Origin: Candidatus Hodarchaeota archaeon
GTDB lineage: Archaea; Asgardarchaeota; Heimdallarchaeia; Hodarchaeales; Hodarchaeaceae
Assembly: GCA_029856365.1 (NCBI GenBank)
Contig: JAHQWW010000003.1
Span: 1 to 64,000, forward strand
DNA: 64,000 nt
Reading direction: 5' to 3'
The position numbers and the translations under genes are program-made. A model generated the notes under the pieces. That model was given only the letters and a program-made list of their open reading frames with translations, was not told the DNA's origin and searched no databases. Positions 42,601-52,646 of the stretch are shown one piece after another (within the stretch, counting starts at the first letter, position 1; each line of letters begins with the position of its first letter).

Positions 42601-43218
42601 CAACTGACTATAGACTTCTAGTAAATCAGGAATAGTCATCACATGAATGCTTGTTTTTGTTGTTTGATTCGTTATTCGAATCTTTTCTTCATCAAAATTA
42701 ACAAATTTTCCATAAAGTTCGATAATCTCTCGATTAAACAATAATATAGATACATTTTTTCCTCTTAGAACCTCTGAAATCTGATTATAGGTTCTAAGCA
42801 CATTTGAACTAAATTTCACAATCTCTTTGATGTTAAAACTGGGAATTTGTAGTTTACGAATGGTTTCTGTCTCTTGGGGGATAAATTTGGCAATTTCTTT
42901 GATGTTATTTGCCAAGTCAAAGTAAATCTTACGATATCCAACTAAAAGGGTATTTAGTAAATCCTCAGATAATTTACCAAATTTCTCTTTATTTTGAGTA
43001 AGGGATCTTTTCATTCCCCTCTTTTTAAAGAATCCTGCTGTAGGCAAGTCTTTTTCCAATTTTTCGATTTCTATCACTAATTTTTGTGCTTCGTTTAAAG
43101 TGGAGACAGCTTGCACTGTTGGGTCAATTGATCGTAATTCAGTCACTAAATCTCGAATCTTATGAAGAACTTCCTTTGAAAGGAGTTCTCCTGCTTCCGA
43201 TGTCATATTGGCTGGCAT
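39700..43218 (-). CDS. Very large (1172 aa) predicted all-helical/coiled-coil protein
   Basis: Continuous charged heptad-like helical sequence with no evident enzymatic motif; about 50 bp upstream of the tubulin-like gene. Confidence 0.75.
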   Translation of the reverse strand: MPANMTSEAGELLSKEVLHKIRDLVTELRSIDPTVQAVSTLNEAQKLVIEIEKLEKDLPTAGFFKKRGMKRSLTQNKEKFGKLSEDLLNTLLVGYRKIYFDLANNIKEIAKFIPQETETIRKLQIPSFNIKEIVKFSSNVLRTYNQISEVLRGKNVSILLFNREIIELYGKFVNFDEEKIRITNQTTKTSIHVMTIPDLLEVYSQLEAENAYLKQRRKGTEGKIQLAIIQMSSELQQHIDTVASIGLDLWAKIDVLKEEIQDIQASTEKTTSVETLITLEKRLNSLSNEFVNALRTYEISLKTETEDQIGRIIQITGREGLESSFSPVPETDVSSTNIPTIIQDIEKIRSWRQQQIIVTKKLISTSELINASKAIRAMKIPVPSDFTKDIRAIEKEAAKTRDLQEWVELAKRYHELKSALAEECQNYFFRLLENPHIQEVINLSEGPQIPIIRDFEALSPSELSSKAREIKDWETRLVAYFSKPAQQSLRQNLLNLYDSRESLRDILSEDLKDQIEYQRKHKIVEEIDIRDLVHEIERLHRLNTNIKTELWNKIDNEIHPIYNQLINLETIPPKLKVHVPILAVDDLKSFRDEASAVAQKSTQELLDEYEKIPVWKYKISSRIRENLKSIPFPLIPIETRFDLREKRSKIVDLIDEYSESGNIEAVIKEYISFLETIEENKNEILIELKKQITNLEGVDRRLFRLLKSRKSSLIYSTDREIDDLDYSEALTEFWQLRAFVERKASTLAEQMEREISSHIQDYSKLPSQYTIFFEETLKLMNEKMAEIKTHKDIIRLVNVFESYSLESLQMAKDSLATLHQNLYNWLRLSLPRINEITPLDDRVFGAEKKIADFEAEEVSHERLAHKLRQLIFLYDTEIVAVLLAHGVKESRKVLKNVNDLKEVGINIIEYVGGYIETFSQVIVKNQEDVQLLEITDVFVEIDRLQTDTKACREIRSMGKRYITEIQDAVEYLFNHYQIDLRQDERVDLAYLSQFQEIATTNHISRLTQAILELVSVRGTVIEIMKKIEKDRNAALQIELGNLEYYSNIQEVFKRYTEEASENIFPLSKLVKAREEFLDSHDLRYILELIPLIDEQRKEWKKVSVQLNHWHHAIRMFRPRYTPTESREENSRQYKEISKKIRETYPHNKVIRSYLSLVMKLLIEIKSGIKLEK

Positions 43219-43516
43219 CCTTCGATAATGAGGTGTAGTCTCTTTTCATTACCACTTAGGTAGAGGGTTCTTTATATGTTTCAGTATTATACACACACTA
43301 TACTTTTCCCCTTTTTTAAATTAATCAAATAATCAAACACTCTGTGGATCTAAAATGCCTTTATTAGCTATACCGCTGGCAAAAACTAAGGGAAAATCAA
43401 CTTAATTTACATAAAAAAAGGTATGACTCATGAAAGTATGAAAGAAAAATTTAAGCAATTATTTATAAGAGAAAAGAAATTAAATTTCAAGATAAGGCTA
43501 AACTATCAATTCATGT

Positions 43517-44338
43517 TTGAAGGTTGAAAGATTGCTGAACGCATTGTTAATCTCAATAGGAAATGAGTTACTATCAGGTAAAACTATCAATACAAATGCG
43601 ACTTATCTTGCGAAAAATCTTACAAATTTAGGATTTGTCGTAAAAAAAATCATTACTGTTCCTGATGATCCAGAAATTGTACCAATCGAGATTTCTCACG
43701 CACTCTTATCGAATGATTACCGAATTATTCTTATAACGGGAGGTTTAGGTCCGACTTGGGATGACTCAACAGCATTCTTTCTATCAAAAGCACTAGGTGT
43801 TGACACAGAACTTAACGCTAAAGCTTTATCAATAGTTACACAACGCTACCAAGTTTTATTCAATAAAAAACTGGTAGAAACGTCTGAAATTACCCCAGCA
43901 CGAAAAAAAATGGCAATTCTACCAGTAAACGCTGATCCTATTGATAATCCTGTTGGGACTGCCCCTGGAATCTTTTTTAACCATAAAGACTCAAATACAT
44001 GGATTTTCTGTCTTCCTGGGGTACCTCGGGAAATGAAGGCAATGTATCTTTTAATTGAGTCCGAAATTATGGCTTTAATAAAAGAGAAACATATGAGTTA
44101 CTATGAAACAGAATTTACATCATCGTTCACAGATGAATCTTTACTTGCCCCGTTTTTAATACGAGTGCGTCAAAAGTATGATGTGTGGATAAAATCACTT
44201 CCAGAAGCTTATCAAGAGGAAAAAAATATTCGCTTAATTATATCAAAATCAGCAGACTCAGAGGTGGATGCGAAGAAAGAAGTTATGGATGCAAAAGCAT
44301 ACCTCCAAAAATTATTAGATTTATCACATAATTCCTAG
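43517..44338 (+). CDS. CinA/MoaB-like molybdopterin-binding domain protein
   Basis: ISIGNELLSGKTINTNATYLAKNL; ITGGLGPTWDDSTAFFL; FCLPGVPREMKAM. Confidence 0.9.
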   Translation: MKVERLLNALLISIGNELLSGKTINTNATYLAKNLTNLGFVVKKIITVPDDPEIVPIEISHALLSNDYRIILITGGLGPTWDDSTAFFLSKALGVDTELNAKALSIVTQRYQVLFNKKLVETSEITPARKKMAILPVNADPIDNPVGTAPGIFFNHKDSNTWIFCLPGVPREMKAMYLLIESEIMALIKEKHMSYYETEFTSSFTDESLLAPFLIRVRQKYDVWIKSLPEAYQEEKNIRLIISKSADSEVDAKKEVMDAKAYLQKLLDLSHNS

Positions 44339-44586
44339 TGAAGTAATAGTGTAACCCATATATGTAGGAAAATTACTAGGAACAACTGAATGAATTGCAG
44401 TTAATATCTAATGTCTAAACTTTGTATAGAAAATAAATATAGAAGAAAAACTTTACAAGAGTGATAGCTGAATATCATACACAGTGTTGTTGTTTTCACT
44501 TAGATCACCATCTTTGTTAGACTATTTAAATGAGATCAAACTAGGATTTAATTGCAGAAAAATGGCATTGGAGAATTGCTTGCCAA

Positions 44587-46893
44587 ATGAGCGACGATAA
44601 TGATTCAAAATTACTACTACTAAAAGTTGCAGAGGCGAACCAGGGGGACGTGGGACGAGGATTGGTTCGCATAGATTATTCCATCATGCGGGAAAATGGA
44701 TTAGAAACAGGAGATATAATTGAAATCTCTAGTGAGAGAGCTAATGGAAGAAAAACAGGTGCCTTGGTCATACCTGGAAGACGAGAAGATCGGGGGAAAA
44801 ATATCATCAGGATGGATGGGTTAATCAGAGGGAATGTGGGGACAAGTTTAGGTGAAACTGTTCGAATTCGGCAAATCAAAAAACGAGAAGCAAATCGTAT
44901 CACTATAGCACCTGCAGAAGAACGTATTAGGCTTTTAGTTAGATCAGAAATTATTCGTGAACGTTTACAGAATCATCCAGTCTCACGTGGTGATTTACTG
45001 GTTATAACGGGGCAAATCCGTAAGATTCCTCCCTCTGGAGGATCCAGTGGAACAGGAATGGATGATTTCATCTCTCGTTTCTTCGGCGCATCAAGTCCCG
45101 TATCTTTGGGTGAGATTAAAGTTGTGGTCGTTGCAACGGACCCAGAAGGCATTGTTACGGTAGGAGATACAACAGAAGTCAATATTGTTGAAGAAGCTCC
45201 TAAGGATCTTCGAATGATGCCACGAGTGACATACGAGGATATTGGTGGCCTATCGGAGGAAATTAAGCGTGTGAGAGAGATGATCGAGCTTCCGATGAAA
45301 CATCCCGAACTCTTTGAAAGGTTAGGGATCGATCCTCCAAAAGGTGTCTTATTACATGGACCTCCAGGTACAGGAAAAACATTACTTGCCAAAGCTGTTG
45401 CAAATGAATCAGGAGTTAATTTCGTATCAATTGCTGGGCCCGAAATTATGTCAAAATTTTATGGAGAGAGTGAACAACGAATTCGTGAGATTTTTGAACA
45501 AGCTGAGAAAGACGCCCCAAGTATTATTTTTATAGATGAATTAGATTCAATCGCAGTAAAAAGGGAAGAAGTCACTGGAGAAGTAGAAAGACGAGTTGTT
45601 GCTCAATTGTTGGCCTTGATGGATGGTTTAAAGAGTCGTGGTAAAGTTATAGTTATTGGGGCAACGAACCGGCCTAATGCACTCGATCCTGCCTTGCGAA
45701 GACCTGGACGATTTGACAGAGAAATTGAAATTGGGGTTCCAGATAGAAATGGGCGTTATGAAGTCTTGTTGGTTCATACAAGAGGAATGCCTATTGATGA
45801 AGATGTCGATTTAGAAGAATATGCTGCTAAAACACATGGTTTTGTTGGAGCAGACATCGCTGCTCTTACAAAAGAAGCTGCAATGCATACTCTTCGAAAA
45901 GTTTTACCAAAAATTGATTTTGATAAACCTCTCACGCCAGAAATTCTTTCAAAATTAGTTGTCTCGAAAGAAAATTTCGATGAAGCACTTAAAATTACAG
46001 AGCCCTCAGCTATGCGCGAAGTACTGTTGGAGATTCCAAATATTCACTGGAAAGATATTGGGGGTCTTGAAGGGGTGAAACAACAACTTATTGAAGCTGT
46101 AGAATGGCCCATTATTTATCCTGAGATGTTTAAGCGCCATGGTATTACCCCTCCCCATGGTATTCTTCTTTATGGTCCACCTGGGACTGGAAAGACCCTC
46201 TTAGCCAAAGCTGTTGCTACTGAAAGCCAAGCAAATTTCATAGCAATTCGTGGGCCTGAGTTTCTGTCAAAATGGGTTGGTGAAAGTGAAAAAGCTGTTC
46301 GTGAAGTTTTTAGGAAAGCTAAACAAGCATCTCCTTCTATTATATTTTTAGACGAGCTTGATGCCATTGCTCCTCGCCGAGGAGTATTTGCTGGTGGTAG
46401 CCACGTCACGGAGAGTGTTGTGAACCAAATATTATCATTACTAGATGGTTTAGAGAATCTTCGTGATGTTGTTGTACTAGGTGCAAGTAATCGACCAGAT
46501 ATGATCGACCCAGCTCTCCTCAGACCAGGGAGGTTTGATCGATTATTATTGGTGAAGCCTCCTGATACTGAATCTCGAGAAAAAATCCTACAGATTCATA
46601 CAAATGCAATGAGGCTGGCGTTGGATGTCAACATTTCCCAACTTGCTAGTGACTTAGATGGATATGTAGGTGCAGATATAGCTGCAATTTGCCGTGAAGC
46701 TGTTATGATTGCACTCCGTGAAGATTTAAACACGGAATTAATAGAAAAACGTCATTTTTTTGAAGCAAAAAAAGCCATTCATCCCAGCATTAGTGATAAG
46801 ATTATCAAAGAATTTGAAGAATTAGAACGTAAGCTTTTAGGGAAATCGGAAATTGGACGGAAAGATGTATTAGGATTGAAAGATTATCTCTGA
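44587..46893 (+). CDS. Cdc48/p97/VAT AAA+ ATPase
   Basis: Two AAA modules ([15 protein letters not shown] twice, second Walker B IIFLDELD), N-terminal double-psi barrel. Confidence 0.97.
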   Translation: MSDDNDSKLLLLKVAEANQGDVGRGLVRIDYSIMRENGLETGDIIEISSERANGRKTGALVIPGRREDRGKNIIRMDGLIRGNVGTSLGETVRIRQIKKREANRITIAPAEERIRLLVRSEIIRERLQNHPVSRGDLLVITGQIRKIPPSGGSSGTGMDDFISRFFGASSPVSLGEIKVVVVATDPEGIVTVGDTTEVNIVEEAPKDLRMMPRVTYEDIGGLSEEIKRVREMIELPMKHPELFERLGIDPPKGVLLHGPPGTGKTLLAKAVANESGVNFVSIAGPEIMSKFYGESEQRIREIFEQAEKDAPSIIFIDELDSIAVKREEVTGEVERRVVAQLLALMDGLKSRGKVIVIGATNRPNALDPALRRPGRFDREIEIGVPDRNGRYEVLLVHTRGMPIDEDVDLEEYAAKTHGFVGADIAALTKEAAMHTLRKVLPKIDFDKPLTPEILSKLVVSKENFDEALKITEPSAMREVLLEIPNIHWKDIGGLEGVKQQLIEAVEWPIIYPEMFKRHGITPPHGILLYGPPGTGKTLLAKAVATESQANFIAIRGPEFLSKWVGESEKAVREVFRKAKQASPSIIFLDELDAIAPRRGVFAGGSHVTESVVNQILSLLDGLENLRDVVVLGASNRPDMIDPALLRPGRFDRLLLVKPPDTESREKILQIHTNAMRLALDVNISQLASDLDGYVGADIAAICREAVMIALREDLNTELIEKRHFFEAKKAIHPSISDKIIKEFEELERKLLGKSEIGRKDVLGLKDYL

Positions 46894-47073
46894 TATGCTC
46901 TCAACAATGAGATAGTACGATCTTATTATAGCTAAGGCATAGTATTTCCATGTTCTCTTCTTGAGAAAAAGTGAACACTATTATATTACAATATTGACGT
47001 TTAAGTATTTTCCAATCTGCCCCATTTTGGTATAGTTAAATTCTCCTGATATTTATCCATAATCCAAAGAATA

Positions 47074-48024
47074 TCACTTGGTATTATCTGCAGATCGAAT
47101 TATTGGTTTATAAATGTCTAAAGGCCACTGTTTCTCCATCAATTTCAGAAGCACACGTGAGTCAAATTGATCAATCTCAATCGAAGCTGATGCTGTTTTC
47201 ATTAATCGTTCAGCTATCAATTTTGATCGTACGACGGAATCGGAGTACCCTATTATGAGTCCAATCACTAAAGGATGATTTTTCACTATAACAAGCTGAA
47301 GATCGGAAGCTGTTATTACTTCCATTCCAGTTGGATTCTTTGATAATTCTTTCACTGTTTCACTAATACCCAAATTTAGCTGATCCAGGATAGGACGTTC
47401 TATATTTATGAATTTCGTAGTATAGATCTGATGTGTTTCGAGATCAATTAAAATTACTACTCGTACTTTACATTTGAATGTGGATTCAACTCCAGCCAAT
47501 ATATCGGCTATCCAGTCAAATGCATCATAAAAATTCTCACCAGTCTTTGCTGATACCCGAAATAAGCCTACAGGTCTATCTGATCTTTGCGCGCGAGGTA
47601 AATCAAGATCCTGTACAATTAGATCAAAAGCTCGAGCCCCCTCTAAGTCAATTTTATTAGCAATGAAGAGAACAGGGGCTTTCTCGTTTCTCTGAATGGA
47701 ATCCCAGAAAGCCTCTGATGCTTCTGTGATACGAATATCAGCACTATCAAGTACAAAAACGATTGCTGACGCTTTTTCTAGAGAATCATGCCATAAAAGG
47801 TTACGGTATATCTCTTGTCCACCTAAATCAACCAAATTGAACTCAATTTGACGATATCTCACGGTTCGATAGTTGACACCGAGGGTTCGTGTTGTAGGTA
47901 CAAATTCTGAACGTAAAAGTCTATTAACGATTGTGGTTTTACCAGCGCCGTCGAGACCAATAATGGTAATCTCATATTTCTCGACCTTTTTTCCTTTGAA
48001 AATTCTTCGCAATATACTCGACAC
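47074..48024 (-). CDS. Arf-like small GTPase with an additional C-terminal longin/roadblock-like domain
   Basis: G1 GLDGAGKT, G3 DLGGQE, G4 NKID, G5 SAKTG; about 130 aa C-terminal extension. Confidence 0.85.
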   Translation of the reverse strand: MSSILRRIFKGKKVEKYEITIIGLDGAGKTTIVNRLLRSEFVPTTRTLGVNYRTVRYRQIEFNLVDLGGQEIYRNLLWHDSLEKASAIVFVLDSADIRITEASEAFWDSIQRNEKAPVLFIANKIDLEGARAFDLIVQDLDLPRAQRSDRPVGLFRVSAKTGENFYDAFDWIADILAGVESTFKCKVRVVILIDLETHQIYTTKFINIERPILDQLNLGISETVKELSKNPTGMEVITASDLQLVIVKNHPLVIGLIIGYSDSVVRSKLIAERLMKTASASIEIDQFDSRVLLKLMEKQWPLDIYKPIIRSADNTK

Positions 48025-48456
48025 TAATAACCACCGATCGTAATAGAGTAGTCAATAATTCCAAAAAAATTAATGTATTTTTTGTAAATAAATTTTCTAC
48101 TTGCACTCATAAATCTTTACAAATCATAATTAAGAATGGCTAGAAAATCAACTTAATTAATTTTGAGGAAACACTCAATATCTTTTCCGTTATTCAAAAA
48201 AGAGGGATATTACTAATTTATATTCTTAAACTTTTTAAATGAAGCTACTTTTTCATCATTGATATGGGCTACTACCAGTCAGAATTGGAATTTCTCATGA
48301 GTTTTTTAGCTTCTTTGAGATATTTACACTTTTTCTTATAGACCTTTATGTGGAGTGAAATAAACTAAACTTCGCTTTGGGTTAATAATAGAAATATTAA
48401 GTAAACTTAAAATTGCATCTTAAGCTGTTAGGAGACTTTAAAGGAGAGATTTTATT

Positions 48457-49404
48457 TTGAGAGGTAATTTTACAGAAACTCCAGAGTTTCGTGAACTAAA
48501 AACTACAATGAAGAAAATTAAAAATTTAACCATTCAAGGTGCTACGAATGTTGCTATTTTTGGGGTTCAAGCTTTCGCAAAACATGCCAAAACTGTTCCA
48601 TTAAAAGGAGATGATCTATTTAAACACTTAGAGGCTGTTGTTGATCAACTTAGCAGTGTTAGAGTTACAGAGCCAGCATTAAGAAATGGTTTACGATATG
48701 TCATGACAGGGATACGGCTAGATGGAAAAGAAACTGCTGATATTCATGGCAAGAAGTATATTAACTTAATAAATGAAGCTAAGCTGAAAATCTTTAAAAC
48801 TGGGGCCGAACGAATACAAGATGGCTCGCGAGTTTTCACCCACTGCCATTCGTCTATTACAGTGGGGATTTTTCTTGAAGCAGCTAAGCAAGGGAAGGAC
48901 TTCGAAGTAATTAACACAGAGACTCGACCTCTTTATCAAGGGAGAAAGACAGCAAAAAAACTATTAGAGAATAACATTAGAGTTACTCACATTGTAGATT
49001 CAGCAATGCGATGGGCAATGAACATTTACAATCCTCATATGATTTTTATGGGAGCAGATGCTATTACTGTTGAAGGGGTAGCTTTAAATAAGATTGGTTC
49101 CCGTCTCTGTGCTCTAGCATCGGAAGAAGAACATATTCCTCTCTATATTTGCACCTCGCTTTTAAAATATGATCAAGCTACCAGCATAGGCCGACTTAGT
49201 GAAATTGAAATGCGTGCTCCCTTTGAAATTTGGGATGATGATGTTCCTCCAGGTATTAGGGTTGTTAACCCTGCTTTTGAAACCATTGACCGAAATAATA
49301 TCTCTGCTTATATAACTGAAGCAGGATTAATTCCCCCTCAAACGGTTCATATGACATTTCAACGTCTGTATGGCAAAAAAATTCAATACTATCATCATTT
49401 TTAG
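48457..49404 (+). CDS. eIF2B alpha/beta/delta-like; ribose-1,5-bisphosphate isomerase type
   Basis: RVFTHCHSSITVGIFLEAAKQGKDFEVINTETRPLYQGRKTAKKL; FMGADAITVEGVALNKIGS. Confidence 0.9.
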   Translation: MRGNFTETPEFRELKTTMKKIKNLTIQGATNVAIFGVQAFAKHAKTVPLKGDDLFKHLEAVVDQLSSVRVTEPALRNGLRYVMTGIRLDGKETADIHGKKYINLINEAKLKIFKTGAERIQDGSRVFTHCHSSITVGIFLEAAKQGKDFEVINTETRPLYQGRKTAKKLLENNIRVTHIVDSAMRWAMNIYNPHMIFMGADAITVEGVALNKIGSRLCALASEEEHIPLYICTSLLKYDQATSIGRLSEIEMRAPFEIWDDDVPPGIRVVNPAFETIDRNNISAYITEAGLIPPQTVHMTFQRLYGKKIQYYHHF

Positions 49405-49455
49405 AGTAAAAATTGCATTATTTCATCAAAACAGTTTAATAGGATCTTTTAGGTG

Positions 49456-49812
49456 TTAACGAATATCAGGCCCGTCACCTAGATAATATGCATCGTCCTC
49501 TACAAACCCTATTTTTTCAAGTTCATCACGTATGCTTCTTAGAATAAGTTGTTCTTCATTTTCATCATCTTCATATGGCCAAATCGTGAATCCAACGATT
49601 ATTTCACATTGATGAGTTTCATCATCAAAACTATCCAATTCGACATAAAACCCTCGTGCGGTTCCTGCGAATTCTTTTTCTAGTGTTTGACTCACTTCGA
49701 TTAGGTTTGCATCGGCTGATTCGAAGGTCATTTGCTCCTCTCCCTCACGAAAAAGACCGTTGAAAACATAATATCGTGTAATAGCAGCAGTCAAAGACTC
49801 ACGATAAACCAT
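49456..49812 (-). CDS. Hypothetical acidic protein
   Basis: ORF with start and stop, no recognised motif. Confidence 0.5.
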   Translation of the reverse strand: MVYRESLTAAITRYYVFNGLFREGEEQMTFESADANLIEVSQTLEKEFAGTARGFYVELDSFDDETHQCEIIVGFTIWPYEDDENEEQLILRSIRDELEKIGFVEDDAYYLGDGPDIR

Positions 49813-49937
49813 GGGAATTCACAGGCCTACTGACAATTTCTTTCTAGAAATCCTTTATATTAATGCATTTTATTCTTCAATGATATATTAATTACTGAGA
49901 TTAATTTTTTCTTTTCAATTGTTACGATATCTTTGTT

Positions 49938-51197
49938 CTAAAAGAAATCATCTAATGTTTTTCGATTTAAAATGGGGCTTTGATGATAATAAAATCTCAT
50001 TGGAATTGTTAAATTCTCACCAATAAATTGAAGTGCCTGTTGCAAATTATCAAAACACTGATATGGATTGTTGACTGCTTTACGCATGTTTTCCCGGACT
50101 TGCCAAACACCCAATGGAATTGAATATCCCTTTCCAACCTCACGAAAAGCAACCACTGCGGCTTTACGCCTCATTTGTACGAGCTTTTCTTGTACAGCTA
50201 ATCTAGCAGCATAATAACCTCCAACAGTATTAGTTGCGTAAGTTTTTCGTCCATTTGGCCCTTCAGTATCAGTTGAAATTCCTGGAGTTGAACTAGTAAG
50301 ATTCCAAGCACTCTTTTTTTTCCATGTTTCATGATAATCGAAGTGCCACTCACGCCTAGGAATAAATAGAACCCAAAAATCATTATCCAAGTAGGAATTA
50401 TGAAAAACCATATAATCTTGAATTTCAGGATAGTCTTGAATTTGTCTCCTGAGATGATTACCAGTCATATCGTCAACAGCTGTGATACTCCACCTTGTAG
50501 GTACAAACTTTCGATTTTTAGTCAAACCTAATAAGCCAGCAGATAATATTCTTGATATTTGAGTGACTGTTGCCTCTGTTTTATATAGTTCTGTGACTGC
50601 AGAGACAGCATTCAAATCAGAATCACTTACAACTCGATCGACTTTATGATCGACTTTAGGTGTTGTTGTCAATTGGATAGAGTCTATATTAATACGAGCA
50701 CCCATAGGTTGGGTGAAACGATCGAAATTTATGTCTAACCGAGGTTTTTTAGAGAATTTTACTTCCAAATCAATAGGAGATGAAGATTGGATTTGTTCCT
50801 GTGTGATTTCAAGGATTTTTGTGGACGAGGTTATATCTGTGACTTTGATTGGTTCAGCTATAAATCGAAATAACTTTGCTCGGAGGTTAACTATGTCTTC
50901 TAATGACATATTTGTCTGCCAAATATCAGGTTCATCGATTACCTGAATATTTTCCCAGTTAATTGCTGCCATTGGTCCTAATCTAACCTTAGGATATCCG
51001 AATCTACCAACAAACAAGCTCGGAGGGCTAGGCCCATAGTATTCATTTTTTAATTTAGGTAAGATCTTCCTAACGGGCAATAGGGCCTTTGTTTTAAGAA
51101 TTATGGGACAATAGGAAAGACCACATAAAAATTTCCCGCCCTTACAGCGTAAACAGAGCTCTTTGTTTGTAGATAATTTAACCATGATTTCACTCAC
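49938..51197 (-). CDS. Nre-family DNA repair protein (NreA-like)
   Basis: LCLRCKGGKFLCGLSYCPI; GPSPPSLFVGRFGYPKVRLGP; C-terminal LNRKTLDDFF. Confidence 0.9.
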   Translation of the reverse strand: MSEIMVKLSTNKELCLRCKGGKFLCGLSYCPIILKTKALLPVRKILPKLKNEYYGPSPPSLFVGRFGYPKVRLGPMAAINWENIQVIDEPDIWQTNMSLEDIVNLRAKLFRFIAEPIKVTDITSSTKILEITQEQIQSSSPIDLEVKFSKKPRLDINFDRFTQPMGARINIDSIQLTTTPKVDHKVDRVVSDSDLNAVSAVTELYKTEATVTQISRILSAGLLGLTKNRKFVPTRWSITAVDDMTGNHLRRQIQDYPEIQDYMVFHNSYLDNDFWVLFIPRREWHFDYHETWKKKSAWNLTSSTPGISTDTEGPNGRKTYATNTVGGYYAARLAVQEKLVQMRRKAAVVAFREVGKGYSIPLGVWQVRENMRKAVNNPYQCFDNLQQALQFIGENLTIPMRFYYHQSPILNRKTLDDFF

Positions 51198-51245
51198 TAA
51201 GTACTTTATATAGACTCATTGCTCTTTACACAGATAATATCTTTT

Positions 51246-52631
51246 TTAAAGTGTTTTTTGAACTGGTTTTGAGGAACGAGTCACATTCACATTTTTATAA
51301 TTTCCTTTCTGACCAATTATCAAAGTCCCATATACTCCATCAAACCCATAGGGATGAAAAGTGAAATTACCAGCTTTAACTTGTAGAATTGCTTCAATTA
51401 TCGATGTTTCTATTTGACCATGAAGTTTTGCTTCAACTTCTTCAGAAGTAAGTTGCCATAAAATCCGTTCAGGGCCTATATAACTTGTAATTCGCCGATA
51501 TTGATTAATTAAAGACTTAGCTGTCTTAGTTCTTATATTTAAGACATGACTTAAGATATCTATTAATGGTACCATACGAATGAATTTTTTTGGTGGTTTT
51601 TCTTCCCCAAGTACTCTTTTTCCTTTTTGAGTGTTACTAATCTCAACACATCTCTGGAAGACCCCGATTGTTAACGGTTTTTTACAAATTGGGCAAATAT
51701 CATCTAATGGTACGTGTTGAGGAGAAAAATAACAATAATCATTATCACCGTGTAAACCAGGGCGTTTCCTTCCTGCACGATGACCAGTTAAAAAAAACCT
51801 TCCTTCTTCTGGAGGAAATTCAACTGTATATAACACTTGATTATTACGTAGAGCTAATACTATACTTTGATAATCAAATTTCGATACAGAAAGAACAGTG
51901 AATTCACGGCCCATCCTATGTAAGGCACTTGAGTGAGCATCTGAATTTGATATTAATGTTCTATCATCTAATTCAGGAATTAATGCTAAGAATTCGGGAT
52001 CAGCGGATAACCCAGTCTCAAAAACGTGTAATCTTGAAGTTGCTGAAGCGAAAAAATCTGATAAATAGTTAATACGAATATTGCCTTTCCCAGATCCGAA
52101 AACTCCTTGGGGTGTCATAATATGAGCTGGAATAGCCTCGATCCATGGATCTAAATCTAAAATGGCGTGAATTCGTTCTGCAACTTGATCTGAAGATTGA
52201 CATGTAATAAAAGGTCTTGCCATTTTATGGTGTTTAACCCCCCATTGGTCCAATAAAACTCTAAATGTTTCTATTAAGGGAAAATTTGGAAATAGAAAGA
52301 TTACATGTGTTTCTTTAGAATATTCTCCTATCTTTGCCGTGAAAATCATTTCCGTCTGCAAAATAAACCGAGTTTGATTATTATTTTGGAGAAAAAATAC
52401 TCCTTTCATATCTTCAATAAGAGCTTCCTTGAGAATATCAGTCCACATTGTGAATTGACAATCTCCTGTCCCAATCAAGTCAACGCCTTTTAATGGCATT
52501 GTCTGATTCGTTTTTGCTAAATGTAAAATTCCTTTTTTCCGATTTATAAGCTTAGTTTCTGGTTTAATTCCAAGGCTTTGAGTTCCACCAGCAAAAATAG
52601 AATGAGCGTGTAAATCTACCGCTACTTCCAA
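51246..52631 (-). CDS. Endonuclease Q-like PHP-domain protein
   Basis: VDLHAHSIFAGG, DLIGTGDCQF, ISNSDAHSSALHRMGREF, C-terminal CPICKKPLTIGVFQR zinc motif. Confidence 0.85.
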   Translation of the reverse strand: MEVAVDLHAHSIFAGGTQSLGIKPETKLINRKKGILHLAKTNQTMPLKGVDLIGTGDCQFTMWTDILKEALIEDMKGVFFLQNNNQTRFILQTEMIFTAKIGEYSKETHVIFLFPNFPLIETFRVLLDQWGVKHHKMARPFITCQSSDQVAERIHAILDLDPWIEAIPAHIMTPQGVFGSGKGNIRINYLSDFFASATSRLHVFETGLSADPEFLALIPELDDRTLISNSDAHSSALHRMGREFTVLSVSKFDYQSIVLALRNNQVLYTVEFPPEEGRFFLTGHRAGRKRPGLHGDNDYCYFSPQHVPLDDICPICKKPLTIGVFQRCVEISNTQKGKRVLGEEKPPKKFIRMVPLIDILSHVLNIRTKTAKSLINQYRRITSYIGPERILWQLTSEEVEAKLHGQIETSIIEAILQVKAGNFTFHPYGFDGVYGTLIIGQKGNYKNVNVTRSSKPVQKTL

Positions 52632-52646
52632 TAATCGTTCTCCTCA

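Noticed and set aside
44973-45392. 139-aa minus-strand ORF within the Cdc48 gene
   Set aside because: Antisense to a strongly conserved Cdc48 reading frame; no independent motif.
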